Part shown: positions 32,851-38,451 of the stretch, piece by piece
Numbering within the stretch: position 1 is the stretch's first letter
How the letters are laid out: each line of letters opens with the position of its first letter
Assembly: GCF_009857505.1 (NCBI RefSeq)
Contig: NZ_WWCP01000043.1
Location: forward strand, 1 to 38,451
DNA from: Duganella lactea
GTDB lineage: Bacteria > Pseudomonadota > Gammaproteobacteria > Burkholderiales > Burkholderiaceae_D
Reading direction: 5' to 3'
Length of the DNA stretch: 38,451 nt
Made by a program: the position numbers and the translations under genes
The notes under the pieces: generated by a model
The model's database searches: none
Seen by the model: only the letters and a program-made list of their open reading frames with translations
What the model was told of the DNA's origin: nothing

Positions 32851-33863
32851 AGCGTTTTCTCCGCCAGTTTAAGCAGGTTGGCGCAGCTGGCGTTCTTGTC
32901 GCTGTAGTCTTTCCACGCGGTGCCGCGGGCGATGGCCTGCCATTTTTTCAGCGAGGCGGCGTTCATGTCGGCCACCTTTGCGCCGGCTTTCTGGTACACC
33001 ACCGCCACTTGCTGGTCGTCTTCCTTCGACGACTTGAGCGCGAAGGCTTCCAGTTCGGCGCCGACGGCCAGGATCAACTGCTGCTGGTCTTTCGGCAGCT
33101 TGTCGAAGATCGTGCGCGACATCATCAGCGGTTCCAGCATGAACCAATAGGAGCCGGTGCGGCCGGTGGTCAGCGCCTTCGATACTTCTTCGAGGCGGAA
33201 CGAGATCAGCGACGTGGAAGAGGTCAGCGCCGCTTCCATGGCGCCGGTCTGCATCGCGGCGTAGATTTCGTTCGATGGCAGCGTGACCACGGCGGCGCCG
33301 GCGGCCTTCAGCATCATGTCCATCTCGCGCGAGCCGCCGCGAATCTTCATGCCCTTGGCGTCGTCCGGATCGATGACCGGCTTGGTGCGCGAGGCCATGC
33401 CACCTGCCTGCCAGATCCAGCTGACCATGACGATGCCCTTGTCGTACAGGATGCGCGCCAGTTCCTTGCCCACTTCGGCGTTCTTCCAGCCGTAGGCTTG
33501 TTCGTAGGAGGTAACCAGGCCGGGCATCAGGCCGATGTTCACTTCCGGGACCTCGCCGCCGGCATACGACAGCGGCACCAGCGACAGATCCAACGCGCCC
33601 TTGCGCATGGCGGAGAACTGGGCGTTGGTCTTCATCAGCGAGGAGCCGGGATAGATCGCGAACTTCAGCGCGCCCTTCGAGCGCTTTTCCACTTCGGCGG
33701 CAAACATGCGCGTCAGTCGGTCGCGGAAGTCGCCCTCGGAGATGGTGCCGCCTGGGAATTGATGGGAAATCTTGAGCGAAGCCTGGGCCCAGGCTTTTTG
33801 CTGCAACAACAAGGGGCTAGCGGCGAGGGCTGCTAGTACGGACCGGCGGGTGATGACACTCAT
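32847..33863 (-). CDS. dctP: TRAP transporter periplasmic binding protein (DctP-type)
   Basis: Periplasmic solute-binding protein of 338 residues. Residues 1-26 form a signal peptide with a twin-arginine-like start (ITRRSVLAAL) and a likely cut after AWA. The mature part carries LKISHQFPGGTISEGDFR, FAIYPGSSLMKTNAQFSAMRKG, and MKIRGGSREMDMMLKAAGAA, with the Arg that usually binds the ligand carboxylate. It is the first gene of the operon. GGAGG precedes ATG 33863, giving an estimated 71-base leader from the divergent promoter region. By context the ligand is malonate. Confidence 0.93.
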   Translation of the reverse strand: MSVITRRSVLAALAASPLLLQQKAWAQASLKISHQFPGGTISEGDFRDRLTRMFAAEVEKRSKGALKFAIYPGSSLMKTNAQFSAMRKGALDLSLVPLSYAGGEVPEVNIGLMPGLVTSYEQAYGWKNAEVGKELARILYDKGIVMVSWIWQAGGMASRTKPVIDPDDAKGMKIRGGSREMDMMLKAAGAAVVTLPSNEIYAAMQTGAMEAALTSSTSLISFRLEEVSKALTTGRTGSYWFMLEPLMMSRTIFDKLPKDQQQLILAVGAELEAFALKSSKEDDQQVAVVYQKAGAKVADMNAASLKKWQAIARGTAWKDYSDKNASCANLLKLAEKTL

Positions 33864-33930
33864 ACGTCCTCCAAGGGTTGATGTACAGAAACGTTATCAT
33901 TATTCGCATTTGGCATGCAATAAGCTTTTT

Positions 33931-33943
33931 TGTGTATACAAGA
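33931..33943. promoter_or_regulatory. Candidate GntR operator around TGTATACA
   Basis: A perfect palindrome TGTATACA (33933-33940) lies within TGTGTATACAAGA. On the minus strand it reads TCTTGTATACACA, overlapping the transcript start expected for dctP. FadR-type GntR regulators bind short palindromes of this kind. From memory, the Rhizobium malonate regulator MatR uses a TCTTGTA/TACACGA site, which would be nearly identical; that recollection needs verification. Confidence 0.55.
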
Positions 33944-33968
33944 ATACCTGTTGCGAATACATTGTCAA
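33941..33968 (-). promoter_or_regulatory. Predicted promoter of the dctPQM-mdc operon
   Basis: On the minus strand a perfect -35 TTGACA (33968-33963) is followed after 16 bases by TATTCT (33946-33941), a fair -10. The start would fall near 33934, inside the TGTATACA palindrome, so bound regulator would block it. The -35 sits between the -35 and -10 of the opposing gntR promoter. Confidence 0.5.
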
Positions 33969-33978
33969 GCGATATAAT
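33951..33978 (+). promoter_or_regulatory. Predicted gntR promoter with perfect -10
   Basis: TTGCGA (33951-33956), a 16-base spacer, then TATAAT (33973-33978). The predicted start is 33985-33986, which coincides with the A of the gntR ATG, implying a leaderless message. Confidence 0.55.
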
Positions 33979-33985
33979 GACTAGC

Positions 33986-34648
33986 ATGACGACACACTCC
34001 GCCACACTCCGCGAACAAATCGAAGAAATGATCGCAGTCGGCCAGCTCAAACCGGGACAGCATCTGGACGAGACCGAGCTGGCGACGCGCTTCGGCGTGT
34101 CGCGCACGCCGATCCGCGAAACGCTGATTCAACTGTCATCCATGGGACTGGTGGTGATACGACCGCGGCGTGGCGCCATCGTGGCCGAACTGGGGCCGCA
34201 GCAGTTGGTGGAGATGTTTGAGGTGATGTCGGAACTGGAGGCGACCTGCGGCCGCCTGGCGGCGCGGCGCATGACGCCTGAGGAGCAACAGGCCTTGCTG
34301 GCCGCGCACCAGGCCTGCCAGGAAGCGCTGGATGCACAGGAGCCGGACGCCTACTACTACAAGAACGAGATTTTCCACGAGGCGATCTACGCCGGCAGCC
34401 ACAATCAGTTTTTGATCGAGCAGACGCGCGCGCTTTACCGCCGCCTGCGTCCCTACCGGCGTTTGCAACTGCGCGTGCGCGACCGCCTGACCAATTCCTA
34501 CCACGAGCATGACGGCGTGGTGAGCGCCATTATCGACGGTGACGGCGAGCGGGCGGCCCAACTGCTGCGCGAGCATGTGATGATCCAGGGGCGGCGCTTC
34601 TCCGACCTGATGGCCTCACTGCCGCAACTGCGACTGGATGCCGCTTAA
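33986..34648 (+). CDS. GntR/FadR-family regulator, probable malonate regulator
   Basis: Transcription factor of 220 residues. A winged helix-turn-helix covers residues 5-70 (TLREQIEEMIAVGQLKPGQ, ETELATRFGVSRTPIRETL). An all-helical FCD effector domain follows (EMFEVMSELEATCGRLAA, NEIFHEAIYAGSHNQFL, EHDGVVSAIIDGDGERAAQLL), whose Asp/His residues commonly bind metal and an organic acid. I chose ATG 33986 because longer frames cross the TATAAT promoter; ATG 33977 overlaps that hexamer. No ribosome site is present. Its position divergent to dctP and its MatR-like operator suggest it controls malonate use. It takes the place of the LysR-type MdcR seen in Pseudomonas. Its stop overlaps the nsrR stop. 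Confidence 0.9.
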   Translation: MTTHSATLREQIEEMIAVGQLKPGQHLDETELATRFGVSRTPIRETLIQLSSMGLVVIRPRRGAIVAELGPQQLVEMFEVMSELEATCGRLAARRMTPEEQQALLAAHQACQEALDAQEPDAYYYKNEIFHEAIYAGSHNQFLIEQTRALYRRLRPYRRLQLRVRDRLTNSYHEHDGVVSAIIDGDGERAAQLLREHVMIQGRRFSDLMASLPQLRLDAA

Positions 34649-35112
34649 GCCTTGGTGGACTTGGCCGCGTTGCGCATGATGCGTACCGGCTTGGTTTGAT
34701 TGTGCGCCGGATCGGCTGGCAGCATGTCGGCCAGCGTTTGTTGATCCAGCACCGTCAGGAAGGCGCGGGTGGCGTCGTTCAGCGTGTGTTTCAGCTTGCA
34801 GTTGCTGGTCAGCGGGCACGTGTCGGCGGCGCGGTCGAAGCACTCCGCCATGAAAAAATCCGTCTCGGTCGAGCGCACCAGCGCGCCGATATTGATGTCC
34901 TGGGGCTCCTTGCCCAGCCGCAGGCCGCCGTTACGGCCGCGCACCGTCTCCACCAGGCCCGAAAGGCCGAGCTGATACACCACCTTCATCAAATGGTTTT
35001 TTGATATCACGTGCAGGTCGGCGATGTCCTGGATGGTGACCAGCCGATCGCGGTTGGCCGCCAGATAAAGCAGGGTACGCAGCGAGTAATCGGTAAAAGA
35101 AGTCAGGCGCAT
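34645..35112 (-). CDS. nsrR: Rrf2-family regulator, NsrR-like
   Basis: Small winged-helix regulator of 155 residues. It opens with the Rrf2 start MRLTSFTDYSLRTLLYLA, then the helix-turn-helix (VTIQDIADLHVISKNHLMKVV) and GRNGGLRLG. Three cysteines in AECFDRAADTCPLTSNCKL have the NsrR spacing for an iron-sulfur cluster, and the following LTVLDQQTLADML is also typical of NsrR. NsrR proteins repress nitric-oxide defence genes until NO attacks the cluster. No such target (hmp, norB) is adjacent. The start lacks a ribosome site and a TAAAAT hexamer lies six bases upstream, so the message may be leaderless. IscR is less likely, given the tail. Confidence 0.88.
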   Translation of the reverse strand: MRLTSFTDYSLRTLLYLAANRDRLVTIQDIADLHVISKNHLMKVVYQLGLSGLVETVRGRNGGLRLGKEPQDINIGALVRSTETDFFMAECFDRAADTCPLTSNCKLKHTLNDATRAFLTVLDQQTLADMLPADPAHNQTKPVRIMRNAAKSTKA

Positions 35113-35190
35113 GCGCGTATTTTACGTTAACTTGCGTACTGACGCTGATCGCCGTCGCCGCCAAACTGCCGGGTAAGCAAAGGAGGGACT

Positions 35191-35448
35191 ATGGATAACG
35201 ATGATGCACGCCGCCAGTTCATCAGCCAATTGTGGCAGCGTTTTGAGCAACTTCAGGCCTGGGCCGAGGAAAATTGGCCGGACAAGGACAACCCGCTGTC
35301 GAGCGCGGACTTTGTCGAAGCGCGCAAGGAGATACTCGGCTTGCGCAATCCATCGCAGACGCCGGGCCACGCGCGGCTGGAGAACGAGCCGGACCCGGAG
35401 CAGGGCGGGGCGCAGTATGTCGATCTGAACCCCGCGCCCTGGCCGTGA
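35191..35448 (+). CDS. Small acidic protein of unknown function
   Basis: An 85-residue soluble protein: helical N-terminus (DARRQFISQLWQRFEQLQAWAEENWP), then a Pro/Asp/Glu-rich tail ending NPAPWP. I do not recognise a domain. It is well supported as a gene by AAAGGAGGGACT directly before ATG 35191 and by codon use like its neighbours. It is divergent to nsrR across 78 bases, and its stop is one base from the stop of the convergent Bcr/CflA gene. It may be under NsrR control because the promoters lie back to back; that is only positional inference. Confidence 0.75.
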   Translation: MDNDDARRQFISQLWQRFEQLQAWAEENWPDKDNPLSSADFVEARKEILGLRNPSQTPGHARLENEPDPEQGGAQYVDLNPAPWP

Positions 35449-35449
35449 T

Positions 35450-36664
35450 TTAGTCGTGGACCACCGGCTTGCCGAGCAGCGCGAGCATCCAGGCGATCAG
35501 GCTGACGATCAGTGTTACCAGCACGCCCCACGCCAGTTTCAGCGCGCTGTCGAACAGCAGCGGCGCCACCAGACCGGACACCAGCGCGAACAGCAGCATC
35601 TGGATGAAGGACTGCATCGACGACGCCAGGCCGCTGTTGTTCGGGAAGTAGTCCAGCGCGATCAGCGACAGCGGCGTCATGGCCAGCGCCAGACCGAACG
35701 AGTAGATAAACAGCGGCATCACCGCCCACGGCACGGCGGCCGCGAAGGAGGCGTTGTAGGCGACGTTGATCACGCCGGCCGAAATCATCACCGCGAAGCC
35801 GGCCCACACCTGCGCCTTGCGCGAATAGCGGTGCGCGAATTTTCCGGACAGCGCCGAGCCGACCACCATGCCGCTGATCAGCGGCACGAACATCCAAGCG
35901 AACGCGGTTTCCGGCAGATGCAGGATGTTCATCACGAAGTAGGCGGCGGAGCCGATGTACAGCGCCACGCCGGCGAAGCTCATGCCGACGGCCACCGCCA
36001 GCAGCAGGAAGTGGTGGTGGCACAGCACTTTCCAGTAATTTTTGGCGATCACGCCAGGATGGAAGGGATGGCGGTCCTTGACCGGCAGGCTTTCCGGCAG
36101 CGCGCGATACACCGACACCAGCATCAGCAGACCAAAGGCGGCGAGGAACCAGAAAATCGAGCGCCAGCCGAAGGCCACTTGCAGCCAGCCGCCCAGCACC
36201 GGGGCGATGGCGGGCGCCAGGCCGAACACCATCATGATATGCGACAGGATCTTCTGCGCGGCGGCGCCATCGAAACGGTCCAGCACAATCGCGCGGCCCA
36301 CCACCGAGCCCGCGCCGGCGGCCAGGCCTTGCACGATGCGGCAGGCCAGCAGCACGCCGATGGACTGCGCCATCGCCGCCACCACCGAGGCCACGATATA
36401 GGCCACCAGCGAAATCAGGATCACCGGACGGCGGCCGAAGGAGTCCGACAGCGTGCCATAGAACAGCATCATGAACGCGAAGCAGAACAGGAACATCGAC
36501 AGCGTTTGCTGCACCACCAGCGGGCTGGCGTCGAACGCTTGGGTGATGGCGGGGAAGGAGGGCAGATAGGTATCGATGGCCAGCGGACCGACCATGGAAA
36601 GGCCTGCCAGCAGCAGCGTCAGCAAAATATTCATGAATAGCGCAATGTTCGTAGGACCCGGCAT
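35450..36664 (-). CDS. Bcr/CflA family multidrug efflux MFS transporter
   Basis: Twelve-helix drug:proton antiporter of 404 residues. DHA1 features are visible: GPLAIDTYLPSFPAI in helix 1, LFYGTLSDSFGRRPVILISL (loop 2-3 motif A), ACRIVQGLAAGAGSVVGRAIVLD (motif B region with the functional Arg) and APAIAPVLGGWLQ (motif C). The family includes bicyclomycin and chloramphenicol exporters, but members also export sulfonamides, Cys or unknown metabolites, so no substrate is named. Start 36664 or the in-frame ATG at 36634 is possible; neither has a clear ribosome site. Confidence 0.92.
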   Translation of the reverse strand: MPGPTNIALFMNILLTLLLAGLSMVGPLAIDTYLPSFPAITQAFDASPLVVQQTLSMFLFCFAFMMLFYGTLSDSFGRRPVILISLVAYIVASVVAAMAQSIGVLLACRIVQGLAAGAGSVVGRAIVLDRFDGAAAQKILSHIMMVFGLAPAIAPVLGGWLQVAFGWRSIFWFLAAFGLLMLVSVYRALPESLPVKDRHPFHPGVIAKNYWKVLCHHHFLLLAVAVGMSFAGVALYIGSAAYFVMNILHLPETAFAWMFVPLISGMVVGSALSGKFAHRYSRKAQVWAGFAVMISAGVINVAYNASFAAAVPWAVMPLFIYSFGLALAMTPLSLIALDYFPNNSGLASSMQSFIQMLLFALVSGLVAPLLFDSALKLAWGVLVTLIVSLIAWMLALLGKPVVHD

Positions 36665-36704
36665 TTTACGCGATCCGGGCGTGCCGCATAAGAATGCGCA
36701 ATGG

Positions 36705-37142
36705 CTAAGTCTTGGCTTTCTTCGCCTTGGCGGTCTGTTCGCCCTTGGCGGCGCTCTGCAGATTCTTCAGCGCGGCGAAGATGGCGCCGGCGTCACCGGT
36801 GGGGATGACGGCGGCGAGGCCGATCATCGCCGTCACCACCGTGATGGTGCGGGTGACGTTATCGATCGTCTTGATCACATCCCTGGCGTGGTCGGTCGCC
36901 GCGACCAGATCGGCCACGCTTTGCTCGGCGTCCTGGATGATCACGCCGACGGCGCGCGTCACCAGATCGCTGGCCACGTTCAGCAGCGTGACCTCCAGCG
37001 ATTGCAGCGTGGCGCGGTCCTTTTCCGGAATCTTTGGCCAGTTCTCCGGCGCGTACAGATAATCGCCCAGCGCGGTGGAGGCGTTGCGAAATTGCGCCGA
37101 CAGCTTCAACGCATCGTCGGCGGACAGAGTGATATTGCTCAT
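36705..37142 (-). CDS. Unknown protein with one hydrophobic helix, partner of lipoprotein
   Basis: A 145-residue protein I do not recognise. It is mainly helical: residues 8-60 are amphipathic (ALKLSAQFRNASTALGDYL), residues 60-95 may form a coiled coil, residues 97-113 are hydrophobic (TITVVTAMIGLAAVIP), and the end is Lys/Ala rich (AKAKKAKT). No signal peptide is seen. AAGGAGCGCAT precedes ATG 37142, nine bases after the stop of the lipoprotein gene, so the two form an operon. A membrane-associated partner of the lipoprotein is a reasonable guess, no more. Confidence 0.75.
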   Translation of the reverse strand: MSNITLSADDALKLSAQFRNASTALGDYLYAPENWPKIPEKDRATLQSLEVTLLNVASDLVTRAVGVIIQDAEQSVADLVAATDHARDVIKTIDNVTRTITVVTAMIGLAAVIPTGDAGAIFAALKNLQSAAKGEQTAKAKKAKT

Positions 37143-37151
37143 ATGCGCTCC

Positions 37152-37982
37152 TTAGCGTGCGCGCACCGCGCTGTAGGCGGAGCGGATTTGTTTGGTGTAG
37201 CGCTTCAGGCCAGCCAGCAGTTGCTGGTTATCGATATGGTCGCGTCCATCGTACAAAGCTTGGTGCGCGATGGCGATGCGCTTCAGCGACTCGATGTAGA
37301 GCGGCATGGCCCGCTCACGCTCATCGAACAGCGCATTCGCCGCATTCAGGCTGGCCCACGCCTGCTCGGCTGCGACCGGCTCGCGGTTGTTCTCGCGGGC
37401 GCGCGCGTGCAGCGTGCGGTAATAGCGGTTGGCGTTGGCGCGCTCGATTTTGAGCGACGCGTCGAAGGCTTGCATGGCCTGAATCAGACTGGCCAGCACC
37501 GCCTGGATCGGCTGATTGCCATCGGCGATCACCATCTTCAGTTCCCGGTGGCGATAGCCATTGAGGGCGGCGTCGGTCAGCAGCTTGCCGATCGCCTTGG
37601 CCGGCGCCACGCTGGCGGCGTCCAGATAATTGGCCTTGACGGCGGCATCGACCAGACCATCGACTTCCTCCGCGCCGGTGGGCACCTCATCGCCGGCCAG
37701 TTCCGCCAGCGTCGCCATGTACGACGACACCACCTTGTGATAGACCTGCAACCGCGCCGCTTGCGGCAAGCGTTGCTGGTACTCGGCGTCGAGCACGTCG
37801 CGCTGCTGCGATTCCGCTTCCAGCGTGTAAGTTTTGTTGATCAGCGGACTGCGCGCGTAATCATCGCTCAACCGCGTGTAGCCCGCGCTGAGCGAAGAAA
37901 TCCGGCCGAACTCCTGCACCGCCTGCAGATTGGCGCAACCACAGAGTAGGGCGGCGACGGCACACAAAGTAATAAAGCGCAT
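37152..37982 (-). CDS. Predicted lipoprotein of unknown function
   Basis: A 276-residue exported protein with a signal sequence ending in the lipobox LCGC, with lipidated Cys16 followed by Ala (no Asp at +2, so outer-membrane sorting is expected). The mature part is almost wholly helical and charged, with stretches such as VYHKVVSSYMATLAELAGDE and ALFDERERAMPLYIESLKRI, and no motif I know. AGGAAGGGTTGTC precedes ATG 37982. It heads a two-gene operon with the 36705-37142 gene. A GATAAT hexamer at 38011-38006, with TTATTA 17 bases before it, is a possible promoter in the AT-rich gap. Confidence 0.8.
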   Translation of the reverse strand: MRFITLCAVAALLCGCANLQAVQEFGRISSLSAGYTRLSDDYARSPLINKTYTLEAESQQRDVLDAEYQQRLPQAARLQVYHKVVSSYMATLAELAGDEVPTGAEEVDGLVDAAVKANYLDAASVAPAKAIGKLLTDAALNGYRHRELKMVIADGNQPIQAVLASLIQAMQAFDASLKIERANANRYYRTLHARARENNREPVAAEQAWASLNAANALFDERERAMPLYIESLKRIAIAHQALYDGRDHIDNQQLLAGLKRYTKQIRSAYSAVRAR

Positions 37983-38061
37983 GACAACCCTTCCTGCAAG
38001 AAAAAATTATCACAAAGAATACTATAAATAATAATTATCCTGAGCACGCTATGCCATTTTG

Positions 38062-38067
38062 TATAAT
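38062..38067 (+). promoter_or_regulatory. Possible -10 element TATAAT for the small membrane protein
   Basis: A perfect TATAAT lies 30 bases before the start codon of the 76-residue membrane protein in an AT-rich gap; the transcript would start near 38074. No good -35 is visible at the right distance. Confidence 0.4.
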
Positions 38068-38097
38068 TTGCGCATCGTCACTTTTTGAAGCAAAAAA

Positions 38098-38328
38098 ATG
38101 CACACCGCGACTATGTTGAGCTTGGCTGGTTCCGTCACCTGCGTCGGCGTCTTCATCGGCCGCAAGAACTGGATACTGGCGCTGGCCTTCCTCTGCTCGA
38201 TCGCCTACACGGTGCTGGCGCAGGTCGTCAGCATCGCCGCGATCCCCGGCATGGTCGTGCAGGCGCTGCCGTTCATCTTCCTCGCGCTGGTGGTCTACGA
38301 AATCCTGCAAAAGCTGGTCATGAAGTAA
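38098..38328 (+). CDS. Small integral membrane protein of unknown function
   Basis: A 76-residue hydrophobic protein with two or three predicted membrane helices (LSLAGSVTCVGVFIG; WILALAFLCSIAYTVLAQVV; ALPFIFLALVVYEIL) and short basic ends. I do not recognise a family. A weak GAAG precedes ATG 38098, and a TATAAT lies 30 bases upstream. Its stop is eight bases from the stop of the opposite-strand IS110 transposase, so the element lies directly downstream; the reading frame itself seems intact. Confidence 0.7.
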   Translation: MHTATMLSLAGSVTCVGVFIGRKNWILALAFLCSIAYTVLAQVVSIAAIPGMVVQALPFIFLALVVYEILQKLVMK

Positions 38329-38336
38329 ACCCGGTG

Positions 38337-38451
38337 TCAGATACCGTCTTGAATGGCAAGCTTTTTCGATAAGTATTTGGGGTCGAAAGGCTTGCCAGTA
38401 CGGATGACACCGTAAATCAGATGCGTCAGTTTGTGAACGACAGCACTGATC
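38337..38451 (-). mobile_element. IS110-family transposase, C-terminal end (cut by window edge)
   Basis: The last 38 codons on the minus strand read VHKLTHLIYGVIRTGKPFD, then a tail ending AIQDGI and a stop at 38339-38337. This is the usual C-terminus of IS110-family DEDD transposases. Base composition is lower in GC than in the neighbouring genes, as expected for an acquired element. The rest lies right of the window, so intactness cannot be judged. The element boundary should fall in the few bases between 38329 and 38337 or just inside the neighbouring gene end. Confidence 0.8.

Noticed and set aside
34645..35112. IscR rather than NsrR
   Set aside because: The cysteine spacing and the LDQQTLADML tail fit NsrR, and no isc genes follow.

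Overview
The window is 38.5 kb of GC-rich, densely packed bacterial chromosome. The MCP type, the CheV, a phasin, the malonate decarboxylase gene set, a YbdK-type ligase and the codon use all point to a betaproteobacterium of the Burkholderiales. Oxalobacteraceae (Massilia, Duganella or Janthinobacterium relatives) is my best guess; this is inference from gene content, not a database match. I support 39 protein-coding genes, one of them cut by each window edge, plus one tRNA. No prophage, CRISPR array or resistance island is visible. The only mobile element is the tail of an IS110-family transposase at the right edge.

Layout. 1-5.4 kb: a methyl-accepting chemotaxis protein (cut at the left edge), divergent from a TauD-like dioxygenase and AEC permease pair, then an acyltransferase-3 membrane protein and a small VOC protein. 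5.4-8.9 kb: a minus-strand operon of NhaP-type antiporter, LytS-like histidine kinase and LytTR response regulator. 9-10.2 kb: tRNA-Gly(GCC) and cheV, each followed by a strong hairpin terminator. 10.2-15.7 kb: a detoxification and thiol neighbourhood with a DJ-1/PfpI protein, S-formylglutathione hydrolase, a CPA2 antiporter coupled to a YbdK ligase, a class I glutamine amidotransferase-like hydrolase and a KGG stress peptide. 15.7-24.1 kb: a LysR regulator, a DUF4105 membrane protein, an acyl-CoA ligase, a miniature flagellar-rod-like protein, an OFA-family MFS carrier and a two-gene ABC exporter. 24.1-24.9 kb: a phasin behind an FNR-like site.

24.9-34.6 kb is the most coherent block: ten tightly packed minus-strand genes, dctP-dctQ-dctM-mdcA-mdcC-mdcD-mdcE-mdcG-mdcB-mdcH. 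They would import malonate through a TRAP transporter and decarboxylate it to acetate and CO2 on an acyl-carrier protein with a phosphoribosyl-dephospho-CoA arm. A divergent GntR/FadR-type regulator faces the operon across a very compact promoter/operator region. 34.6-38.45 kb: an NsrR-type Rrf2 regulator, a small conserved-looking protein, a Bcr/CflA drug exporter, a lipoprotein with an unknown partner, a small membrane protein and the IS110 tail.

The observations most worth checking are: (1) the TRAP-malonate operon with overlapping divergent promoters around a TGTATACA palindrome; (2) two neighbouring regulators, gntR and nsrR, that look leaderless; (3) an antiporter lacking the RCK domain but translationally coupled to a gamma-glutamyl ligase-family enzyme; (4) an antiporter, kinase and regulator operon; (5) a 108-residue flagellar rod-like protein made only of the N- and C-terminal motifs; (6) an FNR-type box in front of a phasin gene.
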